Source: JASLDZ01 sp964235945
GTDB lineage: Bacteria; Pseudomonadota; Alphaproteobacteria; Caulobacterales; Caulobacteraceae
Direction of reading: 5' to 3'
Length of the DNA stretch: 64,000 bases
NCBI GenBank assembly: GCA_964235945.1
Contig: CAXSDV010000009.1
Span: forward strand, 1 to 64,000
Shown here: positions 34,662 through 42,957 of the stretch, piece after piece
Position numbering within the stretch: the stretch's first letter is position 1
How the letters are laid out: the number at the start of each line of letters is the position of its first letter
Translations under genes and position numbers: made by a program
Notes under the pieces: generated by a model
Told to the model about the DNA's origin: nothing
The model's input: only the letters and a program-made list of their open reading frames with translations
Databases searched by the model: none

Positions 34662-35885
34662 TCAGCGCGCGGAGGACGAGGGGGTGCCGTGGGAGGCGCC
34701 CACGCTAGAATCCGGCGCCGCTCCCCCGCCCGGGCCCGCCGGGCCCTGGGGCGCCGATCCCGCGGGAACGGCGTGCACCTTCATGCCGGGCGCGCGCAGG
34801 TTGATCAGCCCTTCGGTGATGAGCTTGTCGCCGGGCTTGAGCCCCTGCACGACCAGCCATTTGTCGCCGATGGCGCGGTCGGTGACCACCACCGTCGGCT
34901 GGGCGGTGCCGTCCGCCGCGACGAGGGTGGCGGTGGCCTGGCCCTTCTCGTTGTGGGTGATGGCCTGCTGGGGCGCGAGTATGCCCTCGCGGTCCACCGC
35001 CTGCGTCAGCACCTCGCGCACGTACATGCCCGGCAGCAGCGTGCCTTCGGGGTTGGGGAACACGGCGCGCAGGGTGGTGGATCCGGTGGTCGGGTCGACG
35101 GAGGCTTCGGAGAACTTGAGCTGGCCCGCGTGGGGATAGCGCGACCCGTCCGACAGCAGCACTTCGGCGCGCGCGCTCTGGGCGCCGGCGCCGTTCAACT
35201 GGCCTCCCGCCAGCTGGCGCTTGAGCTTGAGAAGCTCGTCCGACGACTGGGTGACGTCCACGTACACCGGGTCCAGCTTCTGGATGGTGGCCAGGGCGGT
35301 GGTCTGGCCGGAGGTGGCCAGGGCGCCGATGGTGACGAGCGAGCGGCCGATGCGGCCGGAGACGGGCGCGGTGATGGTCGTATAGCCCAGGTTGATCCGC
35401 GCCGCCTCCAGCGCCGCGCGCTGTTGCTGCACGTTGGCGGCGGCCTGCTGGTAGCCGGCCTGGGCGTTGTCGTTGTCCTGCTTGCTGACGGCGTTGATCT
35501 TGACGAGGTCCGCGTAGCGCTGGGCCTGCAGGCGCGTGGTGGTGAGGTTGGCCTGGGCGTTGGCCACGGTCGCCCGGGCTTGGTCGTAGGCCGCCTGGTA
35601 GGGCTTGGGGTCGATGCGGTAGAGCGGTTGGCCGGCCCGCACGTTCGTGCCTTCGGTGAACAAGCGCTCGGTGATGATGCCGTTGACCTGCGGGCGCACG
35701 TCGGCGGTGACGTAGGCGTTGGTGCGGCCCGGCAGTTCGCTGGTCAGCGCCACCGGCTCCACGTGCACGACCACGTAGCCCACCTCGGGCGGCGGCGGGG
35801 GCGGGGGCGCCGGCTTGCGGCCGCAGCCGGCGAGGGCGGCCGCGAGGGCGGCCGCGGCGAGCGGGGCGGCGCGGGTGGACGTCAT
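34662..35885 (-). CDS. acrA: RND pump periplasmic adaptor lipoprotein, AcrA type
   Basis: A 407-residue membrane fusion protein. The ATG at 35885 gives a short signal with lipobox LAGC (acyl-Cys near 21), followed by a run of prolines (PAPPPPPPPEVGY). The adaptor features follow: ELPGRTNAYVTADVRPQVNGIITERLFTEGTNVRAGQ (first half of the lipoyl fold), and a coiled-coil hairpin of about 95-165. Then come NLGYTTITAPVSGRIGRSLVTIGALA and the beta-barrel. An upstream in-frame extension would cover the TetR operator and is rejected. It is the first gene of acrA-acrB-nodT. Confidence 0.94.
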   Translation of the reverse strand: MTSTRAAPLAAAALAAALAGCGRKPAPPPPPPPEVGYVVVHVEPVALTSELPGRTNAYVTADVRPQVNGIITERLFTEGTNVRAGQPLYRIDPKPYQAAYDQARATVANAQANLTTTRLQAQRYADLVKINAVSKQDNDNAQAGYQQAAANVQQQRAALEAARINLGYTTITAPVSGRIGRSLVTIGALATSGQTTALATIQKLDPVYVDVTQSSDELLKLKRQLAGGQLNGAGAQSARAEVLLSDGSRYPHAGQLKFSEASVDPTTGSTTLRAVFPNPEGTLLPGMYVREVLTQAVDREGILAPQQAITHNEKGQATATLVAADGTAQPTVVVTDRAIGDKWLVVQGLKPGDKLITEGLINLRAPGMKVHAVPAGSAPQGPAGPGGGAAPDSSVGASHGTPSSSAR

Positions 35886-35938
35886 CGGGTCCTCAGGGGC
35901 GGCGGAGAGGCCGGGCCGGCGCGCCGCGGCGACCGGGT

Positions 35939-35958
35939 GGGAATGAACGTTCACTCCC
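35939..35958. promoter_or_regulatory. Near-perfect TetR-type operator in the acrA / tetR divergent promoter
   Basis: GGGAATGAACGTTCACTCCC is a 20-bp inverted repeat with one mismatched pair and a perfect TGAACGTTCA core. It lies in the 151-bp divergent region, 54 bp before the acrA ATG and 79 bp before the regulator ATG. AATGAACGTTCA-type palindromes are typical operators of AcrR/TtgR/TipR-like repressors of RND pumps. It is the obvious binding site for the product of the adjacent tetR gene. Confidence 0.75.
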
Positions 35959-36036
35959 GGCGGTGGGCGTGGTATGGCCTGGGCCGCGCCGCGTCAAGCC
36001 GCCACAATCCGAAACCGCCGCGCTTGCAGGAGTCCC

Positions 36037-36681
36037 ATGGTCGAAGCCGCCCTGCCGTCGCAGCTCGGGCCTCGCGCGCGCTCCATACTGGAGGCGGCGC
36101 GCGCCTGCTTCGGCCGCTACGGGTTCCAGGGGGCCAGCATGGCGCGGATCGCCGAAGCGGCGGGCATCAGCGTCGGCCACATCTATCGCTACTTCTCCGG
36201 CAAGGAGGCGGTGGTGGCCGCCATCGCCGAACAGGACCTCCTGGAGAAGGCCGACGACCTCAGCGCCCTGCGCGGCGCCCCCCACGAGATCGCCGCCAAG
36301 CTGCTGGACGGGCTGGAGGAGCGCATCTCCGCCCAGAACGTCGCGCTGCGGCTGGAGGTGCTGGCCGAGGCTGCGCGCAACCCGCGGGTCGCCGCCCTGA
36401 CCCGCGCCATCGACGTCCGGGTCCGCGAGCACCTGCGGGACGCGCTGATCGACGCCTGCGGCGCGGGGCGGGCGGCCGACCCCGACTGCATCCACGTCCT
36501 GGACGAGCGCGTCCAGCTCATCGCCGTGCTGTTGGAGGGCTTGATGCTGCGTCGCTTCCAGCAGGAAGGGCCGCTGTCCCCCGTGCTGCTCGACCGGGTG
36601 CGCGCGATCCTGGCCCAGGCGCTTTCGCCCCCGCAGGCCCCGGACGAAGCGGGAAGGACGCCCGAGCCGCCCCGGGTCTAG
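36037..36681 (+). CDS. TetR-family repressor of the acrAB-nodT pump
   Basis: A 214-residue TetR/AcrR regulator. The N-terminal helix-turn-helix is clear: RARSILEAARACFGRYGFQGASMARIAEAAGISVGHIYRYF (about residues 11-51), with the signature ending FSGKEAVVAAI. The C-terminal ligand-binding domain is all helical, with a Pro-rich tail. It is divergent from acrA and faces the palindrome at 35939. Position and operon are like TipR of Caulobacter, which represses acrAB-nodT; that equivalence is inferred. GCAGGAG precedes the ATG. Confidence 0.93.
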   Translation: MVEAALPSQLGPRARSILEAARACFGRYGFQGASMARIAEAAGISVGHIYRYFSGKEAVVAAIAEQDLLEKADDLSALRGAPHEIAAKLLDGLEERISAQNVALRLEVLAEAARNPRVAALTRAIDVRVREHLRDALIDACGAGRAADPDCIHVLDERVQLIAVLLEGLMLRRFQQEGPLSPVLLDRVRAILAQALSPPQAPDEAGRTPEPPRV

Positions 36682-36736
36682 AAACGGACGGCCGCCGGCG
36701 GCGCCGTGACCGCGGCCTGCGTGGCGGGCGCGGGGC

Positions 36737-37744
36737 TCACGCCACCTTCACCCTCGCCGCGCTTTCCGGCAGGTCGGAGCCGAAGGCGCGCTGGTAGAAC
36801 TCCGCCACCGTGGGCCGCTCCAGTTCGTCGCACTTGTTGAGGAAGGTCAGGCGGAAGGCCGTGGCCACGTCGCCGTCGAAGATGTCGGCGTTCTGCGCCC
36901 AGGTGATCACCGTGCGAGGGCTCATCACCGTGGAGATGTCGCCGTTCATGAAGGCGTTGCGCGTCATGTCGGCCACGCGGACCATGGCGGCCAAGGTGCG
37001 GCGGCCGTCGACCGTGTCGTAGCCGGGCGCCTTGGACAGCACGATCTGCGCCTCCACGTCGTGGGGCAGGTAATTCAGCGTGGTGACGATGGACCAGCGG
37101 TCCATCTGCCCCTGATTGATCTGCTGGGTGCCGTGGTAGAGTCCGGTCGTGTCGCCCAGGCCGATCGTGTTGGTGGTGGCGAACAGGCGGAAGCCCTTGT
37201 TGGGCCGGATCACCCGGTTCTGGTCGAGCAGGGTGAGCCGGCCCTGCGCCTCCAGCACGCGCTGGATCACGAACATCACGTCCGGCCGGCCCGCGTCGTA
37301 CTCGTCGAACACGAGCGCGATGGGGCGTTGAATGGCCCAGGGCAGCATGCCTTCGCGGAACTCGGTGACTTGGCGGCCGTCCTTGAGGACGATGGCGTCC
37401 TTGCCCACGAGGTCGATCCGGCTGACGTGGGCGTCCAGGTTCAGGCGCACCAGCGGCCAGTTCAGGCGCGCGGCCACCTGCTCGATGTGGGTCGACTTGC
37501 CCGTGCCGTGATAGCCCTGGACCATCACCCGCCGGTCGTGGGCGAAGCCCGCGCAGATGGCCAGGGTGGTGGCCGGGTCGAAGCGGTAGCCGTCGTCGCG
37601 CTCGGGCACGTGGGAGTCGGCGGTGCTGAAGGCGGGCACCCGCATGTCGCTGTCCACCCCGAAGGCGTCGCGTACGCTGACGGAGGTGTCGGGCGCGGCG
37701 GACAGGAGCGCGTCCTGCGGCGGGGCTGCGAGGTCGAGGGCCAT
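36737..37744 (-). CDS. cobS: Cobaltochelatase subunit CobS
   Basis: A 335-residue AAA+ ATPase that, with CobT and CobN, inserts cobalt in aerobic B12 synthesis. Family landmarks are DSDMRVPAFSTADSHVPERD, Walker A GYHGTGKST (about 78), DLVGKDAIVLKDG, Walker B ALVFDEYDAGRPDVMFVIQRVLE and ATTNTIGLGDTTGLYHGT. The C-terminal MSPRTVITWAQNADIFDGDVATAFRLTFLNKCDE is typical. It is complete and of normal length. cobT, usually next downstream, is not in this window: the next gene is the convergent tetR. A cobalamin adenosyltransferase gene is encoded at 54509. Confidence 0.96.
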   Translation of the reverse strand: MALDLAAPPQDALLSAAPDTSVSVRDAFGVDSDMRVPAFSTADSHVPERDDGYRFDPATTLAICAGFAHDRRVMVQGYHGTGKSTHIEQVAARLNWPLVRLNLDAHVSRIDLVGKDAIVLKDGRQVTEFREGMLPWAIQRPIALVFDEYDAGRPDVMFVIQRVLEAQGRLTLLDQNRVIRPNKGFRLFATTNTIGLGDTTGLYHGTQQINQGQMDRWSIVTTLNYLPHDVEAQIVLSKAPGYDTVDGRRTLAAMVRVADMTRNAFMNGDISTVMSPRTVITWAQNADIFDGDVATAFRLTFLNKCDELERPTVAEFYQRAFGSDLPESAARVKVA

Positions 37745-37824
37745 GGGCCCTAGTTAGGCGAGGCGGCGCGCCCGGGAAAGCGCGTTTCGCCCTTCGTTCG
37801 AAGCGATCCGTCCCTCCCGCCGCC

Positions 37825-38493
37825 TCAGGCGAGCTTGGCCGCGCGCAGGGTCTTGTAGGCGCGGATCACGCGCTGGAGCTTGTCCTCGCTGGAACGGTCG
37901 CCGCCGTTGGAGTCCGGGTGGAAGCGCTTGACCAGGTCCAGGTAGCGCGCGCGGATGGCCGCCCCGTCGCTGTGGGCCTCCAGGTCCAGTTCGGCCAGGG
38001 CGCGGCTCTCCAGCTTGCCGAGGGCGCGACCCGCGGGGGCGGTGGGCCGGCCCCGCGCCTGGGCGGCGCCTCCCGCCCCCAGCACGTCGAAGGCGTCCGC
38101 GTAGGCGCCGGCCCCCTTGCCGGGCGCCCCGCCGCCGAACTTCTGGGCGAAGGCGGCGGCCTCGCGGCTCATCCGGCTGGCCTTGAACTGCCAGGTGGGC
38201 CGGTGGCCCGTCTCGGCGTCCTGGCGGAACTTGGCCTGTTCGGCCTCCGTCATGCCTTCGAAGAAGTTCCACTGCTTGTTGTACTCGGCCGCGTGGGGCG
38301 GGCAGAACCAGTAGAAGTCGTTGGGCCGCTCGCGCGACTTGGGCGCGCGCGCTTCGGCCTTGCGCCGGCAGCCGGGGGAGTCGCAGGCCCGCTCGCCCGG
38401 CTTGAGCCAGGAGGCGGCCTCCGCCTCGCCCGCCTTGGGCGGCCGCACGCGGATATCCACGAACTTCGGCTTATAGTCGAACGCGCCGCTCAT
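37825..38493 (-). CDS. J-domain protein with C-terminal J domain
   Basis: A 222-residue protein of the DnaJ-like type found beside cobS and bolA in many alphaproteobacteria. The N-terminal part (about 30-120) has Cys residues in RACDSPGCRRKAEARAP and YWFCPPHAAEYN, possibly a small metal site. It also has a conserved NKQWNFFEGMTEAEQAKFRQD segment. The J domain sits at the C-terminus, unlike classical DnaJ: ALAELDLEAHSDGAAIRARYLDLVKRFHPDSNGGD, with HPD at about 191-193. It should stimulate DnaK ATPase; the client is unknown. It is divergent from bolA with a 46-bp gap. Confidence 0.9.
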   Translation of the reverse strand: MSGAFDYKPKFVDIRVRPPKAGEAEAASWLKPGERACDSPGCRRKAEARAPKSRERPNDFYWFCPPHAAEYNKQWNFFEGMTEAEQAKFRQDAETGHRPTWQFKASRMSREAAAFAQKFGGGAPGKGAGAYADAFDVLGAGGAAQARGRPTAPAGRALGKLESRALAELDLEAHSDGAAIRARYLDLVKRFHPDSNGGDRSSEDKLQRVIRAYKTLRAAKLA

Positions 38494-38539
38494 GCCGGGA
38501 GTATGAGAGCGAAGTTTCCATCTTCAAGGATTGACAGCC

Positions 38540-38839
38540 ATGGCCGACTCCTCGCCGCACGCGCCCGGCTCCACGGCGGCGGACATCCGGGCCAAGCTTT
38601 CGGCGGCCTTCGCGCCCGAACGGCTGGAGGTGGTGGACGACAGCGACCTCCACGCCGGCCACTCCGGCGCGCGCCCGGGTGGCGAAACGCACTTCACCGT
38701 GACCCTGGTGTCCGCCGCCTTCGCGGGCCGCGGGCGGGTGGAGCGCCAGCGCGCCGTCTACGCCGTCCTGGCCGAGGAGCTCGCGCCCGACCGCGTCCAC
38801 GCCCTGGCCCTGCACACCCTCGCGCCCGGCGAGGGCTGA
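38540..38839 (+). CDS. bolA: BolA family protein
   Basis: A 99-residue BolA protein. The fold signature is seen: RAKLSAAFAPERLEVVDDSDLHAGHSGA with the conserved His, then GETHFTVTLVSAAFAGRGRVERQRAVYAVLAEEL and the C-terminal VHALALHTLAP. BolA proteins pair with monothiol glutaredoxins and act in iron-sulfur handling, or as DNA-binding regulators of envelope and stress genes. The ATG at 38540 is preferred over a TTG at 38531. It lies back to back with the J-protein gene, a conserved alphaproteobacterial arrangement. Confidence 0.95.
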   Translation: MADSSPHAPGSTAADIRAKLSAAFAPERLEVVDDSDLHAGHSGARPGGETHFTVTLVSAAFAGRGRVERQRAVYAVLAEELAPDRVHALALHTLAPGEG

Positions 38840-38908
38840 CGGGTCACGCTTTGCTCAGCTTTGTCGTTCAACGTGCCCCGATCCGCTCTTCGCGGAACGG
38901 GGACGGCG

Positions 38909-40030
38909 ATGAGCAGCCAGACGGTGCGAAGCCTGATCCAGCTGCAGAACAGCGCCTCCACCGCCCGTGTGCTCAACCTGCACAAGGCCTGGTGCGGACT
39001 GGACGGGGCCGAGCGCACGGGCGAGCCCATGTTCCGCCACCCGCTGCTCGACCGTGCGCTCGTCATCAAGCACCGCCTGCGCCGGGACGAGGCGGACCTG
39101 TTCCGCGACATGCGCCATGCGGGCACCAAGATCATCCTGCCCATCGACCACCGCGACCTGCGCCTCGGCGGCCAGAGCCTGTTCGTGGGGCAGATCAATT
39201 TCGCCCGCACCCTCGACCAGGCCTTCGGCTCCGGCTTCGAGGACACGCCCGACTATGAGACGCTGCTCCTGCTGGACCGGCTGCCCTCCCTCGACCCGTT
39301 CCTGCTGCGCGAACATCTGCGCCGCAACGGCCGCACCCCCGACCGGCGCTATTTCGAGATGTCGGACGCCGACATGACGCGCATGTTCGCCTTCGTGCGC
39401 GCGGAGGTGGCCCAGTTGGTCGCGCTCTCCTTCGGGGCGGCCCTGCCCACGGAGGCGCAGGTGGACCGCCTCGTCCACAAGATCCTGCGCGACGCCAGCG
39501 ATCCGGACATGGAGCCCCTGCGCCGCACCCTCAAGCTCGCGCGCGAGGAGTACGAGGAGGGCATGTTCTGCTGGAAGGGCTTCCTCTACTACAAGTGGAG
39601 CCTGGGCGAGGTGGCGAGCCACGTGGGCGCGGTGATCGAGCAGATCGCGTCCATCCGCCCCCAGGGCCAGGTGGACGCGGTGACCGCGCTGGCGCTGGCG
39701 CGCAGCCGGGGCGAGCTGAAGCGCGGCGTCCAGCAGGCCTGCACCGTCGCGCGCGACACCCTGCGCGTCTACGACGAGGCCTACGTCAAGCTGGTGCGCG
39801 AGAGCCGCCCCGCCGCCTTCCGCGAGTTCCTGCTGGACGCGCCCAGCATGTTCGCCGCCCTGGGCGAGCGCCTGGGCGCGGTCAGCCACGTGGTCAGCTT
39901 CTGGCGCTACCGCTTCCCCGCGGGCGTACGCACCCGGGTGACGGTGGAGGAGTTGCAGGACGTGTTCATGGACTTCGAGGCGAGCCTCGACTTCCAGCAC
40001 GCGGAGTTCAGGCCCTCCGTGGCGGCCTGA
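38909..40030 (+). CDS. Unrecognised soluble protein
   Basis: A 373-residue protein with no signal peptide, membrane segment or motif I know. It is mostly helical, with many charged residues: QLQNSASTARVLNLHKAW near the start, and HPLLDRALVIKHRLRRDEADLF. The segment GTKIILPIDHRDLRLGGQSLFVGQINF is the only beta-rich stretch (about 86-112). Also notable are SFWRYRFPAGVRTRVTVEELQD near 330 and six or more Trp/Tyr clusters (WKGFLYYKWSLGE near 225). The sequence has evolved-protein character and normal codon use. It follows bolA by 69 bp. The ATG at 38909 is chosen over 38861, whose extra residues look non-coding. Confidence 0.85.
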   Translation: MSSQTVRSLIQLQNSASTARVLNLHKAWCGLDGAERTGEPMFRHPLLDRALVIKHRLRRDEADLFRDMRHAGTKIILPIDHRDLRLGGQSLFVGQINFARTLDQAFGSGFEDTPDYETLLLLDRLPSLDPFLLREHLRRNGRTPDRRYFEMSDADMTRMFAFVRAEVAQLVALSFGAALPTEAQVDRLVHKILRDASDPDMEPLRRTLKLAREEYEEGMFCWKGFLYYKWSLGEVASHVGAVIEQIASIRPQGQVDAVTALALARSRGELKRGVQQACTVARDTLRVYDEAYVKLVRESRPAAFREFLLDAPSMFAALGERLGAVSHVVSFWRYRFPAGVRTRVTVEELQDVFMDFEASLDFQHAEFRPSVAA

Positions 40031-40042
40031 ACCTCCCCCGCG

Positions 40043-41329
40043 TCAGACCGGGACGGTCTCGCCGAGCGGCGGGCTGACGCGCAGGGAGGTCACCTGGTTG
40101 CGCTGGCGGCGCAGCACCTGGAAGCGGTGGCCGTGGAAGATGAAGGTCTGGCCGGGATCGGGGATGGTCTGCGCCTCGTGGATGACGAGGCCGGCCACCG
40201 TGACCCACTCCACGTCCGGCAGGTTCCAGTCCAGAGCGCGGTTGAGGTCGCGCACCGACACGGACCCGTCCACGACCACGCCGCCGTCCGGCTGGCGGCG
40301 CACGCCCTCGATGGCCGCGTCGTGCTCGTCCTCGATCTCGCCGACGATCTCCTCGAGGATGTCCTCCAGGGTGACCAGTCCCTGCAGCGCGCCGTACTCG
40401 TCCACGATCAGCGCGAAGTGGTTGCGGGTGCGCAAGAAGGCGTCGAGCTGGTCCTTGAGGTTGGTGGTGTCGGGGATGAACCAGGGCTCGCGCGCGGCGG
40501 CGGCCACGTCCAGCCCGTCCAGCCGGCCCTCCGCCGCGGTCAGCGCCCGCGCCAGGTCCTTGCCGTGGAGCACGCCCACGATGTTCTCCGTCTCGCCCCG
40601 GTAGAGGGGCAGGCGCGTGTAGGGCGCGGCCAGCGCCTCGGCCACCAGCTCGCGCGAGGGCTGGTCGGCGTCCAGCATGGCGATGGCCTTGCGGTGCACC
40701 ATGACCTGGGTGACGTCCATGTCGGCCAGGTCGAGCACGCCGCCCAGCATGCGCCGGTCGCGGCTCTCCACCAGGCCTTCGGAGTGGTGGTACTCCACCG
40801 CGCCGCGGATCTCCGCCTGGGCCAGCGCCGCGTCCGCCTCTGGGGCCACCGCCACGCCGAACAAGCGCAAGAGGCGCGTGGTGAACCACTGGATGGCCGC
40901 GATCACCGGGCCGAACAGGCGCACCACCACCGTGGTGGGCAGGGCCAGGGTGCGCGACACGTCGTCCGGCCGGCTGATGGCCACCGTCTTGGGCAGGACC
41001 TCGGCGAAGACCAGCACCAGCGCGGTGGTCACCACCGTGGCCAGCGCCACGCCCCAGGCCCCCGGCACGAAGCGCGCCAGCGACTCGGTGATCAGCGCCG
41101 AGGCCAGGATGTTGATGAGGTTGTTGCCCAGCAGCACGGAGCCGATCATCGTCTCCTGGCGCTCGATCAGCCGGTTGACCCGGCCGGCGGCCAGGTCGCC
41201 CTCGCGCTCCAACTGGTGCATGCGCGCGCGGCTGGCCCCGGTCAGCGCCGTTTCGGCCGCCGAGAACAGGGCGGACACGGCCAGCAGGACCACGATGATC
41301 GCGGCGATGGCGCCGAAGGTGGCGATCAT
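40043..41329 (-). CDS. CNNM/CorC-HlyC family membrane protein with CBS pair
   Basis: A 428-residue protein with a DUF21/CNNM membrane domain (about 1-185), a CBS pair (about 200-330) and a CorC_HlyC domain at the C-terminus. Landmarks are LFSAAETALTGASRARMHQLE, LLGNNLINILASALIT, EVLPKTVAISRPD, GLVESRDRRMLGGVLDLADMDVTQVMVHR and HFALIVDEYGALQGLVTLEDILEEIVGEI. Family members are linked to Mg2+ or Co2+ export. It lies upstream of a small periplasmic gene and aroB on the same strand as both, but is the last gene in that direction. Confidence 0.92.
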   Translation of the reverse strand: MIATFGAIAAIIVVLLAVSALFSAAETALTGASRARMHQLEREGDLAAGRVNRLIERQETMIGSVLLGNNLINILASALITESLARFVPGAWGVALATVVTTALVLVFAEVLPKTVAISRPDDVSRTLALPTTVVVRLFGPVIAAIQWFTTRLLRLFGVAVAPEADAALAQAEIRGAVEYHHSEGLVESRDRRMLGGVLDLADMDVTQVMVHRKAIAMLDADQPSRELVAEALAAPYTRLPLYRGETENIVGVLHGKDLARALTAAEGRLDGLDVAAAAREPWFIPDTTNLKDQLDAFLRTRNHFALIVDEYGALQGLVTLEDILEEIVGEIEDEHDAAIEGVRRQPDGGVVVDGSVSVRDLNRALDWNLPDVEWVTVAGLVIHEAQTIPDPGQTFIFHGHRFQVLRRQRNQVTSLRVSPPLGETVPV

Positions 41330-41476
41330 CCTGAAGGTGCGCTCCGCCGGTGTGTCCGGCCCGTCCGCGCGAGGGCGCGGACGCCTGTGACACTAGCGGG
41401 CCCGGGCGGCCCTCGCCATGGTCGCCGGGGCCGACCGGGGTTCATCCGCGGTCGCCGTCACCGGACCGTCTCCGCC

Positions 41477-41767
41477 TCAGTGGTTGTTGGGGCCGCGCAG
41501 GTCCTTCAGCGCGGTGCCGACTTCCTGCTTGTACTGGGCGTCGCGCATCTGCCACTCGACCCGGGTCATGCAGCGGCGGTTGGAGCCCAGCCGCGTGCCC
41601 GTGTCCTCCGACGTGCGGCAGACCACGTCGTTGTCGTGGGGGTTCTTCCCGGCGGGCACGATCTGGGCGGTCGGATCCTTGAGGTCGGCCGTGTTCGCGC
41701 CGGCGACCCCCGGGGAGGGGGGAGCCGCCACGGCGGCGGCCAGGGCGAGGGTGAGGGCGAGGATCAT
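41477..41767 (-). CDS. Small periplasmic protein with a conserved-looking Cys pair
   Basis: A 96-residue protein with a signal peptide (MILALTLALAAAVAA, cleavage near residue 15-20) and a mature part of about 78 residues. The core reads DNDVVCRTSEDTGTRLGSNRRCMTR, with two cysteines 16 residues apart, followed by EWQMRDAQYKQEV. The V-C-R...TGTRL...CMTR-EW pattern recurs in small secreted proteins of Caulobacterales and sphingomonads without known function. A disulfide is likely. The ATG at 41767 is preferred because it begins directly with the signal peptide. Confidence 0.75.
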   Translation of the reverse strand: MILALTLALAAAVAAPPSPGVAGANTADLKDPTAQIVPAGKNPHDNDVVCRTSEDTGTRLGSNRRCMTRVEWQMRDAQYKQEVGTALKDLRGPNNH

Positions 41768-41832
41768 GTCGGGTGCGCCGAAGCTGGGGTGTGGCGCCAC
41801 CTTCACCCGTCCGCCCCCGGCTGGCAATCGCG

Positions 41833-42957
41833 TCACACCGCCCCGTCCGCCAGCAGGAACTCGCGCAGCGGGCCGGGGTCGACGTCCCTGACCGTGAACG
41901 CCTCGCCGATGCGATGCACGAGCACCAGGGCGAGCCGGCCGCCCTGCGCCTTCTTGTCTTGAGCCATGTGCGCCAGCAGGGCGTCGACGGGGTAGGGACC
42001 GCCCGCCAAGTCCGCCGGGCGCACGGGCAGCCCCGCCGCGGTGAAGGCGCGCTCCGCCCGCGTCGCCTCCTCCGTCGCGCAGAACCCCCGGGACGCCGAG
42101 TAGCGCAGGGCCTGGCAGCAGCCCACCGCCACCGCCTCGCCGTGGATCACCGTCGAGGGATCGCCCGTGCGGTGCAGCGCTTCGGTCTCCAGCGCGTGGC
42201 CGAAGGTGTGGCCGAGGTTGAGCAGCGCCCGCCGGCCCGCCTCCCGCTCGTCCGCGGCCACCACCTGCGCCTTGATCTCCACCGAGCGGGCCACCGCCCG
42301 CGTCAGCGCCAGGGGCTCGCGCGCCAGCACCGCCGCGCCCTCGCGCTCCAGCGTCCCGAAATAGTCGGCGTCGGCCAGCAGGCCGTGCTTGATCATCTCG
42401 GCGAAGCCCGCGCGCATCTCGCGGTCGGGAAGGGTGGAGAGCGTGTCCGTGTCGGCCAGCACCAGGCGCGGCTGGTGGAAGGCCCCCACCAGGTTCTTGC
42501 CGCGCGGCGTGTCGATCCCGGTCTTGCCGCCCACCGAACTGTCCACCTGCGCCAGGAGCGTGGTGGGGAGCTGCACGAAGTCGATCCCCCGCTTGTAGAC
42601 GGCCGCCGCGAAACCCGCGAGGTCGCCCACCACCCCGCCGCCCAGCGCCACCACGAGTTCGCCGCGGTCGAGCTCCAGCGCCAGCAGGGCGTCCAGCACG
42701 CGCTCCAGCTCGGCGAAGCTCTTGGAGGTCTCGCCGGGCGGGACCTCCACCGTGTGCGCCGCGATCCCCGCCGCCGCGAGGGACGCGTTCAGCGTCGGGC
42801 CGTGCAGGGCCGCCACCGTGCGGTCGGCCACCACCGCCACCCGCGGTCGCGTGAGGAGGGGGGCGAGGTGCGCGCCCGCCCCTTGCAGCAATCCCGGGCC
42901 GATCCGCACGGGGTAGGCGCGCGGGCCCAGCTCCACGCGCACGGTCGTCGCGTTCAA
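41833..42957 (-). CDS. aroB: 3-dehydroquinate synthase
   Basis: A 374-residue enzyme of the shikimate pathway, converting DAHP to 3-dehydroquinate with NAD and a divalent metal. Motifs are complete: PPGETSKSF, GGGVVGDLAGFAAAVYKRG, QLPTTLLAQVDSSVGGKTGID, the Lys in EMIKHGLL, and the metal-binding LLNLGHTFGHALE. The TTG at 42957 overlaps the aroK stop (TTGA) and gives the usual family N-terminus. A GTG five codons later is an alternative. aroK-aroB coupling is common in proteobacteria. Confidence 0.95.
   Translation of the reverse strand: MNATTVRVELGPRAYPVRIGPGLLQGAGAHLAPLLTRPRVAVVADRTVAALHGPTLNASLAAAGIAAHTVEVPPGETSKSFAELERVLDALLALELDRGELVVALGGGVVGDLAGFAAAVYKRGIDFVQLPTTLLAQVDSSVGGKTGIDTPRGKNLVGAFHQPRLVLADTDTLSTLPDREMRAGFAEMIKHGLLADADYFGTLEREGAAVLAREPLALTRAVARSVEIKAQVVAADEREAGRRALLNLGHTFGHALETEALHRTGDPSTVIHGEAVAVGCCQALRYSASRGFCATEEATRAERAFTAAGLPVRPADLAGGPYPVDALLAHMAQDKKAQGGRLALVLVHRIGEAFTVRDVDPGPLREFLLADGAV

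Noticed and set aside
31536..36797. 1753-codon plus-strand ORF opposite the RND operon
   Set aside because: It is the antisense shadow of acrA, acrB and part of nodT; composition is His/Gln/Arg-rich without domains.
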